Source: JBBPZA01 sp963728925
GTDB lineage: Bacteria > Actinomycetota > Thermoleophilia > Solirubrobacterales > Solirubrobacteraceae
Reading direction: 5' to 3'
DNA length: 64,000 nucleotides
NCBI GenBank assembly: GCA_963728925.1
Contig: CAVSMB010000012.1
Coordinates: forward strand, 62,001 to 126,000
In this document: positions 57,359 to 64,000 of the stretch, in pieces
Layout of the letters: each line of letters starts with the position of its first letter
Numbering within the stretch: the first letter of the stretch is position 1
Translations under genes and position numbers: made by a program
Notes under the pieces: generated by a model
Told to the model about the DNA's origin: nothing
Database searches by the model: none
Seen by the model: the letters and a program-made list of their open reading frames with translations, nothing else

Positions 57359-58090
57359 TCACGCCGCGGTCAGCCCGCCGTCGATGACGAACGCGGTGCC
57401 GGTGACGAACGCGGCCTGGTCGGAGGCCAGGTAGAGCACCGCGTCGGCGATCTCCTCGGGCGTGCCGAGCCGCCCCATCGGCTGGCGGGCGCGCAGCGCG
57501 TCGAGCGACTCGCCGACGTCCTCGACGAGACGGCGCACCCACGGCGAGTCGACCGTTCCCGGACACACCGCGTTCACGCGCACCCGGTCGGCGACGTGAT
57601 CGATCGCGAGCGCGCGCGTGAGCGAGATGACCGCGCCCTTGGAGGCCGAGTAGGCGGCGCGGTTGGGCAGGCCGACCAGGCCGGCGATCGAGGCCATGTT
57701 CACGATGGCGCCCCCACCGCGCGCGACCATGCCGGCGATCGCGTGCTTGCAGCACAGGAACGTCCCGCGCACGTTGACGGCGAAGACGTCCTCCCAGACC
57801 TCGAGTGGCGTGTCCGGCGCGTTCGTGGTCGACCCGATCCCGGCGATGTTGGCGAGCACGTCGAGCTCGCTTGCGGCCTGCGCGACCGCCGCCTCGTCGC
57901 GGACGTCCAGCTCGAGCGCGCTCGCCGAGCCGCCGAGCTCGGCCGCGAGGGCGCGCACTCGGTCGCCGGCGCGGTCGGCGAGCAGCACCTCGGCGCCCTC
58001 GGCGTGGAGCCCGCGAGCCACCGCCTCGCCGATGCCGGAGCCCGCGCCGGTCACGAGCGCGCGGCGGTCGGTGAACCGGTCCTCGCTCAT
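57359..58090 (-). CDS. SDR-family NAD(P)-dependent oxidoreductase
   Basis: This 243-aa classical SDR has TGAGSGIGEAVA, Asp after beta-2 (LADRAG), NIAG in place of NNAG, the catalytic Ser in NMASIAG and YSASK. It ends VIDGGLTAA. ATG 58090 overlaps the dehydratase stop by 4 bases. In the operon it could oxidise a 2-keto-3-deoxy sugar acid, as in nonphosphorylative L-fucose or L-rhamnose routes. Confidence 0.92.
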   Translation of the reverse strand: MSEDRFTDRRALVTGAGSGIGEAVARGLHAEGAEVLLADRAGDRVRALAAELGGSASALELDVRDEAAVAQAASELDVLANIAGIGSTTNAPDTPLEVWEDVFAVNVRGTFLCCKHAIAGMVARGGGAIVNMASIAGLVGLPNRAAYSASKGAVISLTRALAIDHVADRVRVNAVCPGTVDSPWVRRLVEDVGESLDALRARQPMGRLGTPEEIADAVLYLASDQAAFVTGTAFVIDGGLTAA

Positions 58091-59814
58091 GGTGCGAAGC
58101 CTCCGTCGGATCGGGGCGGCCGGAGAACCGCCCCCTCGGAGGCGGAGCCCACGCACGCGCGGTAGCGGGTGAAGACGCCGGTGGCGTAGGCGCGGGCCGG
58201 CGACGGCGGCGCCCAGGCCGCCAGGCGGTCGTCGAGCTCCCGGGGCGAGAGCTCGACGTCGAGCGCACCGGCGTCGAGGTCGATCGTGACGCGGTCGCCG
58301 TCGCGGACCGCGGCGAGCGGCCCGCCGCGGGCGGCCTCGGGCGAAACGTGGCCGACCATGAGCCCGCGGGTCGCGCCGGAGAAGCGGCCGTCGGTCACGA
58401 GCGCGACCGACTCGCCGAGCCCGGCCCCGACCACCGAGGAGGTGACGCTCAGCATCTCGCGCATGCCCGGGCCGCCCGCGGGGCCCTCGTAGCGGACCAC
58501 GAGCACGTCGCCGGGCGCGATCGCCCCTGTGCGCACCGCCGCCGCGCAGTCCTCCTCGGCGTCGAAGACCCGCGCCCGACCGCTCTGGCGGCGTCGCTCG
58601 GTGCCCGCGAGCTTCACCACGCTGCCCTCCGGAGCGAGGTTGCCGCGAAGCGAGTACAGCGCGCCTCCGGGCTTGAAGGGCTGCGCGGCCGGCACGATGA
58701 CCTCACCGTCGGGAGCCGTCGCACGGGCCACGGCGTCGCGCAGCGTGCCGCCCTCGACCGTCGGCGCAGCGCCGTCCACGTGCCCCGCCCGGATCAGCTC
58801 GCCGATGACCGTGCGGGTGCCGCCGGCTCGGTGCAGGTCCGCGGCGACGTAGCGGCCACCCGGCGCGAGGCTCGCGATCACCGGCGTGCGCGCGGCGACG
58901 GCGGTCAGCTCGTCGAGCTCGAGGGGCACGCCGGCCTCACGCGCGATGGCCAGGAGGTGGAGGAGGCCGTTGGTCGAGCCGCCCGTCGCAGCGATCCCCG
59001 CCATGGCGTTCTCGAGCGAGCGGCGCTGGAGGAAGTGGCCCGCGGTCGGGCCGGATCGCGCACGCTCGACCGCGAGCGCCCCGGCCCGCGCCGCCGCCTG
59101 TGCCTTCTCCTCGGCCGCATCGGCCGGGATCAGCCCGTCGCCGACGACGGCGAGGCCGAGGCACTCGAGCGCGACGGCCATCGTGTTGGCGGTGAAGTGC
59201 CCGGCGCAGGTGCCGGGGCCCGGGCAGGCGAGGCGCTCGAGCTCGTCGAGCTCCTCGCGCGCCATCCCGCCGCGCTCGAAGGTGCCGACCGCCTCCCACA
59301 CGTCCTGGATCGTCACCTCGCGCCCGCCGTGGTGGCCGGCGCGCATCGGGCCTCCATAGAGCACGACCGCCGGCTTGTCCACGCGCGCGACGGCCATGAG
59401 CGCGGCCGGCACCGTCTTGTCGCACCCGACCAGGCAGGCGAGCGCGTCGAAGTCGTGCGCGTGGGCCATGAGCTCGATCGAATCGGCGATGACCTCCCGC
59501 GAGATGAGCGACGCGCGCATCCCGGGCGTCCCCTGGGACTGGTTGTCGGAGACCGCGATCGTGTTGAAGGGCAGGGCGACGCCGCCCGCCGCCTCGACCG
59601 CCGCCGCCACGTGTCCGGCCAGCTCGAGGTGGTTGAGGTTGCACGGCATCGTCCCCGTCCACGTCGAGCAGACGCCGACGATCGGGCCGTCGAGTCGCGC
59701 GGGGTCGAGGCCCATGGCCCGGAAGTGGGCCCGGGCGCCGGCGCGTTCGGGGCCGGACGCCAGCGCTGCCCGGGCCCTCGCGCGCCGGTGGTCGGGCGAG
59801 GGCCGGCTCGTCAC
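58087..59814 (-). CDS. IlvD/Edd-family dehydratase (sugar-acid dehydratase candidate)
   Basis: This 575-aa enzyme has the IlvD/Edd iron-sulfur ligands: Cys in MPCNLNHLEL, Cys in LVGCDKTVPA and Cys in PGPGTCAGHFTANTM. It also has DGRFSGATRGLMVGHVSPEA near the C-terminus. It dehydrates a dihydroxy acid or an aldonate. The sugar-dehydrogenase and FAH neighbours favour an aldonate. GTG 59814 follows TAGAGT by 7 bases (leaderless); the GTG at 59823 would lie inside that -10 and is rejected. Confidence 0.9.
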   Translation of the reverse strand: MTSRPSPDHRRARARAALASGPERAGARAHFRAMGLDPARLDGPIVGVCSTWTGTMPCNLNHLELAGHVAAAVEAAGGVALPFNTIAVSDNQSQGTPGMRASLISREVIADSIELMAHAHDFDALACLVGCDKTVPAALMAVARVDKPAVVLYGGPMRAGHHGGREVTIQDVWEAVGTFERGGMAREELDELERLACPGPGTCAGHFTANTMAVALECLGLAVVGDGLIPADAAEEKAQAAARAGALAVERARSGPTAGHFLQRRSLENAMAGIAATGGSTNGLLHLLAIAREAGVPLELDELTAVAARTPVIASLAPGGRYVAADLHRAGGTRTVIGELIRAGHVDGAAPTVEGGTLRDAVARATAPDGEVIVPAAQPFKPGGALYSLRGNLAPEGSVVKLAGTERRRQSGRARVFDAEEDCAAAVRTGAIAPGDVLVVRYEGPAGGPGMREMLSVTSSVVGAGLGESVALVTDGRFSGATRGLMVGHVSPEAARGGPLAAVRDGDRVTIDLDAGALDVELSPRELDDRLAAWAPPSPARAYATGVFTRYRACVGSASEGAVLRPPRSDGGFAP

Positions 59815-59870
59815 GGCGGCCACTCTACCCGCGCACTAGGATCGCGCGGCGCCCGTGTACGGGCCCCGCC

Positions 59871-60527
59871 GTGACTGCCAGCAGCCACCTCATCGAACGA
59901 CTCGGCCGGCTCCGCGTCACCGTGGTCGCCGACGTCCTCGACGGCCTGGGGCATCGCGAGCAGGTCATGGCGCCTCGCGTCCGACCGCTCTACCTGGAGG
60001 CGCACGTCGCCGGCCGAGCCCGAACCGTCCTCGTCCGGCGCTCCGACGAGATCCCGGATCGTCGCGAGGACCGCTACCGGCTGCAGCTCGACGCGATCGA
60101 GGGCCTCGCCCCCGGCGACGTGATCGTCTCGAGCCCGATCGACGTCTCCTTCTGGGGCGAGCTCATGTCCACCGCCGCGCGTGCTCTGCGCTCGCCCGGC
60201 GTCGTCGTCGACGGCTACGTCCGCGACGCCGGCGAAATCGCCGCGATGGGCTTCGCGACCTTCTGCACGGGCGTCCACGCGGCCGACGCGCTCGGTCGCT
60301 GCGAGGTGACGGAGATCGGCGACACCATCGTCTCGGGCGAGGTCACCGTCCACGACGGCGACCTCGTGCTCGGCGACCGCGACGGGGTCGTCGTCGTCCC
60401 CGCCGCCGTGGCCGAGGAGACGCTCAGCGGCGCGGAGGAGAAGCTTCGGGGCGAAACCACCGTCAAGACCCGTCTGGAGGAGGGCATGGGGATCCGCGAG
60501 GCCTTCCTGAAGTACGGGATCCTCTGA
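59871..60527 (+). CDS. RraA-family aldolase-like protein
   Basis: This 218-aa protein belongs to the RraA/HMG-aldolase family. It has TVVADVLDGLG near the N-terminus, the substrate and metal region FWGELMSTAAR and GVVVDGYVRDAGEI, and GDLVLGDRDGVVVVP. Members cleave 4-hydroxy-4-methyl-2-oxoglutarate-type compounds or act on 2-keto acids. The start is GTG 59871. It is divergent from the dehydratase and probably acts in the same pathway. Confidence 0.9.
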   Translation: MTASSHLIERLGRLRVTVVADVLDGLGHREQVMAPRVRPLYLEAHVAGRARTVLVRRSDEIPDRREDRYRLQLDAIEGLAPGDVIVSSPIDVSFWGELMSTAARALRSPGVVVDGYVRDAGEIAAMGFATFCTGVHAADALGRCEVTEIGDTIVSGEVTVHDGDLVLGDRDGVVVVPAAVAEETLSGAEEKLRGETTVKTRLEEGMGIREAFLKYGIL

Positions 60528-61137
60528 TCGTCGACGCGGCCCGCGCGTAGGAAGCACGCCGGCGCATCGAGCCGACGACGCGATGCAGCCTCGGCGTTGC
60601 GATCGCCACGAGCGACAGCTCGCCGATGTGGAGGAAGCGCCCGGCGATCGCGCAATCCGCGATCGTCAGCGTCGACCCGAGCGCGTACGGCCCTCTCGGG
60701 TCGAGCAGCCGCTCGAACCCGGCGAGTGCCCGGTCCAACCCGGCGCGGCGCGCCGCGCGGTCGTCTTCCGAGACGTCGAGCCCGTAGTGGGCGAACTCCT
60801 CGACGGCCCACAGGTGCGGCCGCACCTCGAGCGAGAGCGAATCGAGCACGACATCGACGCGGGCGCGCTCTCGCGGATCGCTGCCGCGAAGGTCCCAGCG
60901 CCCCGCGCGCTCGGCGAGGTAGCGGAGCGCCGTGTTGGACTCCGTCACGACGAGGTCGGCGTCGACGAGCGTCGGGATCAACCCGAACGGATGCAGGTCG
61001 AGGTACTCGGCGCGGCGTTCGCCTTCGAGCGGGACGGCGATGGAGCGGGCCTCCTGCCCCAGCTCTGCGAGCAGAATCCGCACCTTGAGCGCGTTCGTCG
61101 AGTCGGGGTTGTCGTAGAGGGTGAGATCGGGATCCAT
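60463..61137 (-). CDS. Glutathione S-transferase-like protein
   Basis: This product of about 224 aa has an N-terminal thioredoxin-like domain (LTLYDNPDSTNALKVRILL, PFGLIPTLVDADLVVTESNTALRYL) and a helical C-domain with GSTLTIADCAIAGRF. The Glu-Ser pair that holds the gamma-glutamyl group is present (VTESN). The last 30 residues are Arg/Pro rich and overlap the end of the opposing RraA gene by 65 bases, so the C-terminus may have been extended by loss of an earlier stop. ATG 61137 is preferred over GTG 61155. Confidence 0.85.
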   Translation of the reverse strand: MDPDLTLYDNPDSTNALKVRILLAELGQEARSIAVPLEGERRAEYLDLHPFGLIPTLVDADLVVTESNTALRYLAERAGRWDLRGSDPRERARVDVVLDSLSLEVRPHLWAVEEFAHYGLDVSEDDRAARRAGLDRALAGFERLLDPRGPYALGSTLTIADCAIAGRFLHIGELSLVAIATPRLHRVVGSMRRRASYARAASTIRGSRTSGRPRGSPCPPPDGS

Positions 61138-61188
61138 CGGCCTATCGTCCCTCACGCATGAGGTCTCGTAGGATGCGGCCGATCGGTC

Positions 61189-62376
61189 ATGTCACGGGTG
61201 CTCTTGATCGGACTCGCAGCGACCCTCGCCATGGCGGGGACGGCGGACGCGGCGCGGACGTTCACTCTCGGCAAGGGATACAGCCCGGCCGTAGCGGTCG
61301 AGAAGGACGGCACGGGTCATTTCGCGTGGTTCCAGGACGGCGGGAAGGTCGACCGGCTGCGGTACTGCCAGATCCCGCAGGGACAGACCGCGTGCGAGAA
61401 GACGCGGACCTTCGTCGGCACCGGCGATGCGAGCTATCGCAACTGGCGGCCCTTCGTGTTCCTGTCGGGCCAGGACGTCACGCTGGTGGCGTCTTTCCAG
61501 CGGCCGCAGGCGGCGCCGGTGATCAACGACCACCTGGTCGTGCGATCGGACGACGGCGGCAACAGCTTCGGAACGCCCTACGCGGTCGGCGACCCCAACC
61601 GCACCGGCCCCGAGGACGCGGCGTACGACGGCAGCGGCCTGAGCCTCCTCAACGATGATGCGGACTTCACCGGGACCCCGGTCGGGGGCCCGCCGGTCGC
61701 CGGGCAGAGCGCCGAGCTCGACACGCTCGTCAAGCGGCCGGAGACGATCGCCGATCCGTCGATCGCGCTCGTGGACAACAAGGAGCCGATCGTCACCGCC
61801 GACTACCTGAACGACACGGTCATCTTCCACCCGCCCGGGCTGAGCGCGCTGCGCTCTGTCCTGATCGGCGCGTGGAAGAAGGCGCCGACGCTCAAGGACG
61901 AGAACCAGGCCTCGCTCGCCGGCGGGCCCGGGGGCGTCTACGCCATGCTCATCTCGTCGCCGAAGGGCCGGTGCCCGTGCAAGCACGTGTTCCGGCGCTG
62001 GAACGGGACGCGCTTCGCCAGCCCGTTCGACACGCAGCAGGACTTCACGGGGACCGGCGCGAGCACGGGCGGCAACCACGATCTCTTCCAGGACCGAGCG
62101 GGCCGCCTGCACGCGGTGTGGACGAAGACCCGCGGTGGCGGGCGCAGCCAGGACCCGACCGACGTGCGCTACGCGCGCTCGAAGGGCGGGACCGCGGACT
62201 TCGCCAAGCCGCTGACCCTCACCGAGCGCGGCCGCAACACGAACCCGGTGGACCTCGACGTCGGGACCGCGTCGGACGGCCTCGGGTTCGTCGCCTGGGA
62301 AGAGGGCGGCGACTCCCCCACCGGCTCGAAGAGCGTGGTCCGTGCGGTGGCGGTCGCGCCGAGCCCGCAGAAGTAG
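61189..62376 (+). CDS. Secreted protein, possibly beta-propeller, function unknown
   Basis: This 395-aa protein has a clear signal peptide (MSRVLLIGLAATLAMAGTADA, cleavage after ADA). The mature part is beta-rich with repeated VxxSDDGGxSF-like and VAWEEGG-type segments, reminiscent of BNR/sialidase-fold repeats. No catalytic residues can be named. TAGGAT at 61169-61174 is a candidate -10. It converges on the LLM oxidoreductase gene with an 11-base gap. Confidence 0.8.
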   Translation: MSRVLLIGLAATLAMAGTADAARTFTLGKGYSPAVAVEKDGTGHFAWFQDGGKVDRLRYCQIPQGQTACEKTRTFVGTGDASYRNWRPFVFLSGQDVTLVASFQRPQAAPVINDHLVVRSDDGGNSFGTPYAVGDPNRTGPEDAAYDGSGLSLLNDDADFTGTPVGGPPVAGQSAELDTLVKRPETIADPSIALVDNKEPIVTADYLNDTVIFHPPGLSALRSVLIGAWKKAPTLKDENQASLAGGPGGVYAMLISSPKGRCPCKHVFRRWNGTRFASPFDTQQDFTGTGASTGGNHDLFQDRAGRLHAVWTKTRGGGRSQDPTDVRYARSKGGTADFAKPLTLTERGRNTNPVDLDVGTASDGLGFVAWEEGGDSPTGSKSVVRAVAVAPSPQK

Positions 62377-62387
62377 CTCGACGCCAC

Positions 62388-63356
62388 TCAGAGGGCGCGC
62401 AGCGCGGGCAGCAACTCGCGTTCCGCCCACGAGGTGAACTCCTCCTGGTGGTCGGCGCCGATCTGCACGAGCGCGACCTCGGTGAAGCCGGCCTCGAGAA
62501 ACTCCTTGATCTTCTCCACGTGCTCGTCCAGGTCAGGCCCGCAGGGCAGCTGCTCGGCGACCTGCTCCGGGGTGACGAACTGCGCCGCGCCCTCGAAGGC
62601 CGGCGGGTTCGGGAGGTCGGCGTTGACCTTCCACCCCAGCCCGAACCAGCGGAACTGCTCGTGCGCGCGACGGACCGCCTCGTCGCGGTCGGTGCCGTAG
62701 GCGACGGCGATCTGGCCTACGCGCGGCTTGCCGGCCCCACCGGCGGCGTCGAACATCTCTCCGACCTCCGGCTTGGGCTCCGTCGCGATCATCAGGTCGG
62801 CCTCGCGACCGGCCAGCGAGCACGAGTCGCGTCCCGACACGGCGATGCCGACCGGGACGCGCTCGTCCGGCAGGTCCCACAGCCTGGCCGACTCGACGTC
62901 GAAGTGCTTGCCGCGGAAGTTGACGGCCTGCTCGCCGTCGAAGAGCGCCGAGATCACGTCGACCGCCTCGGAGAGCATCTCGTGACGCACTCCGACCGCG
63001 GGCCAGCGCTTGTCGACGACGCTCTCGTTGAGGCTCTCCCCGGCGCCGAGCCCGAGGCGGAAGCGGTTGCCCGACAGAATCTGCATCGTCGCGGCCTTCT
63101 GGGCGACGACGGCCGGGTGGTAGCGCAGGATCGGGCACGTGACGTAGGTCATGAGCGGGATCCGCTCGGTGGCCTGTGCCGCCGCGCCGAGGATCGACCA
63201 GGCGTAGCCGGAGTGGCCTTGGGCCGAGAGCCACGGCTGGTAGTGATCGGAGATCACCGAGAAGTCGAAGCCCGCCTCCTCGGCGCGCCGCACGTCGCGC
63301 ACCAGCTGGTCGGGACGCGACTGCTCGCACATCATGGTGTAGCCGAACGAGGTCAT
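62388..63356 (-). CDS. LLM-class F420-dependent oxidoreductase
   Basis: This 322-aa luciferase-like barrel matches the F420-dependent group (FGYTMMCEQSRPDQL, VISDHYQPWLSAQGHSGYAW, RFRLGLGAGESLNE, VALVQIGADHQEEF). It resembles the F420-dependent glucose-6-phosphate dehydrogenase-related TIGR03557 family. It would transfer hydride between F420 and an alcohol-like substrate. ATG 63356 is chosen. The open frame upstream belongs to the decayed SRPBCC gene. Confidence 0.9.
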   Translation of the reverse strand: MTSFGYTMMCEQSRPDQLVRDVRRAEEAGFDFSVISDHYQPWLSAQGHSGYAWSILGAAAQATERIPLMTYVTCPILRYHPAVVAQKAATMQILSGNRFRLGLGAGESLNESVVDKRWPAVGVRHEMLSEAVDVISALFDGEQAVNFRGKHFDVESARLWDLPDERVPVGIAVSGRDSCSLAGREADLMIATEPKPEVGEMFDAAGGAGKPRVGQIAVAYGTDRDEAVRRAHEQFRWFGLGWKVNADLPNPPAFEGAAQFVTPEQVAEQLPCGPDLDEHVEKIKEFLEAGFTEVALVQIGADHQEEFTSWAERELLPALRAL

Positions 63357-63797
63357 ATCGGCGCAGACTGCCCGTCCCTGCGCGCCGGAAACCGCGAGTC
63401 CGCCGCGAGAGGGCTCAGCGCGGGGGCGGTTCGCGGAAAGCGCCGCTCGAGGTTGGCCATCGTCTCGCGCAGCGTGCGCTCGATAGGTGAGCTCATCGCC
63501 GGCCCGGTCGAAGTCGCGCCAGTGCCGCGCGGCGGGCAGGCCGCGCTGCTCGCTGGTGTACTCGACGGGCCGGTAGGGCTCGATTCGCACGAGCGTCATC
63601 TCGAGCGTCACGTCCCGGCGAAGCATGCGCAGGACGAGACCGGCTCGGTCGCCGGGCTCGCGCCAGCGCCTCGCGGAGGCGATGCGCACCAGGCGCGGCC
63701 AGCACTCGGGCCAGTTGGCGGGATCGGTGATGTAGTCGAAGCCGTCGCGGAGCGAGACCGGGAGGCGGCGCTCGGCGACGAACACCCCGCCGCAGGT
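63357..63797 (-). pseudogene. SRPBCC-family gene with internal deletion/frameshift
   Basis: The first part, VFVAERRLPVSLRDGFDYI, TDPANWPECWPRLVRI and VTLEMTLVRIEPYRPVEY, is the N-terminal two-thirds of a START-fold protein. At about 63490 the frame breaks. The family C-terminus then appears in another frame as IERTLRETMANLERRFP, with the usual strand before it missing. The gene is therefore disrupted, or less likely shortened but expressed as a fusion with the LLM gene frame. Confidence 0.55.
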
Positions 63798-63853
63798 CAT
63801 CACCCAAATAGACGAGTTCAATGGGCCCGAAAGCCCGACCCTGCGTCGGGCGT

Positions 63854-64000
63854 TCAGGCGCTGCGGCGTATGCCGCGGAGGGCCGTGAGCGCGTGCCGGG
63901 TCTCTTCGTCGGCGGGCGCGAACTGGATGAGCCGTAGGTCCGGGTGGCTCGTCGGGGCGGATTGCAGGTGGTGGAGGATGAGGCGGCCGACGTCTGGGTG
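63854..64000 (-). CDS. C-terminal end of an MmyB-like XRE regulator (partial)
   Basis: The last 48 codons of a gene entering from the right edge read HPDVGRLILHHLQSAPTS, then HPDLRLIQFAPADEET and a stop at 63854. This matches the C-terminal ligand domain of XRE-family regulators with the MmyB-like domain, which usually contains HPEVG and a closing YxxxPGS/ADE segment. The N-terminal helix-turn-helix is outside the window. Confidence 0.65.
   Translation of the reverse strand, partial: HPDVGRLILHHLQSAPTSHPDLRLIQFAPADEETRHALTALRGIRRSA

Overview
The window is a GC-rich, gene-dense bacterial chromosome segment. It most resembles a soil actinobacterium of the Thermoleophilia/Solirubrobacterales type. 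The evidence is indirect: an F420-type LLM oxidoreductase, a secreted protein with the 'YANVTGSLALFIALGGTA' N-terminus followed by SVGSPQIREDAV-like repeats that I associate with that group, MmyB-like and cyclic-nucleotide regulated proteins, and abundant catabolic paralogues. No rRNA, tRNA or CRISPR array was seen.

Region 1 (1-27.2 kb) is catabolic. A minus-strand operon of about 13 genes runs from about 12.13 kb to the left edge: livH, livM, binding protein, livG, livF, a Tm-1-like protein with its PEP-hydrolase-like TIM-barrel partner, a cupin, a GAF/LuxR regulator, a metallo-beta-lactamase-fold hydrolase, an SDR and the 2-oxo acid dehydrogenase E1 alpha and beta subunits. A second minus operon (20.1 to 12.2 kb) has an SMP-30 lactonase, an isochorismatase-fold protein, ALDH, NIPSNAP, SDR, a small cupin-like protein, a ThDP enzyme, RidA and amidase. 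A MoxR/VWA (CoxD/CoxE-like) pair diverges from a plus-strand molybdenum hydroxylase operon whose large subunit is split into two genes. Together these suggest uptake and oxidation of an unidentified small organic, perhaps nitrogen-containing, compound.

Region 2 (27.2-40.5 kb) is accessory. Two head-to-tail group II introns of 1,974 bp, differing by one seen base, sit antisense inside the 5' end of a cyclic-nucleotide-domain/TrxR-like oxidoreductase gene; removing them restores one reading frame. Next come an FAD-oxidoreductase/alpha-beta-hydrolase fusion, an MFS transporter with a C-terminal cyclic-nucleotide domain, a 37-codon small ORF with a strong Shine-Dalgarno, a 72-bp direct repeat used twice, and a STAND-type ATPase.

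Region 3 (40.5-51 kb) holds small stress and regulatory cassettes: TetR, NmrA, AraC, VOC, ArsR, DUF899, SRPBCC, SnoaL-like, OsmC and several cupins, with several decayed genes.

Region 4 (51-64 kb) has two fumarylacetoacetase-family operons, an amidohydrolase, a sugar isomerase-like barrel, an MFS transporter, and a dehydrogenase / SDR / IlvD-Edd / RraA set that looks like nonphosphorylative sugar-acid catabolism. GST, a secreted beta-propeller-like protein, an LLM oxidoreductase, a decayed SRPBCC gene and the tail of an MmyB-type regulator follow.

Two themes cross the window. A palindrome of the form TGCAT-NN-ATGCA recurs at five promoters and one gene junction in regions 1 and 4, and looks like the operator of one shared regulator. 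Many genes also appear leaderless, with a TAnnnT element 6-9 nt before the start codon.
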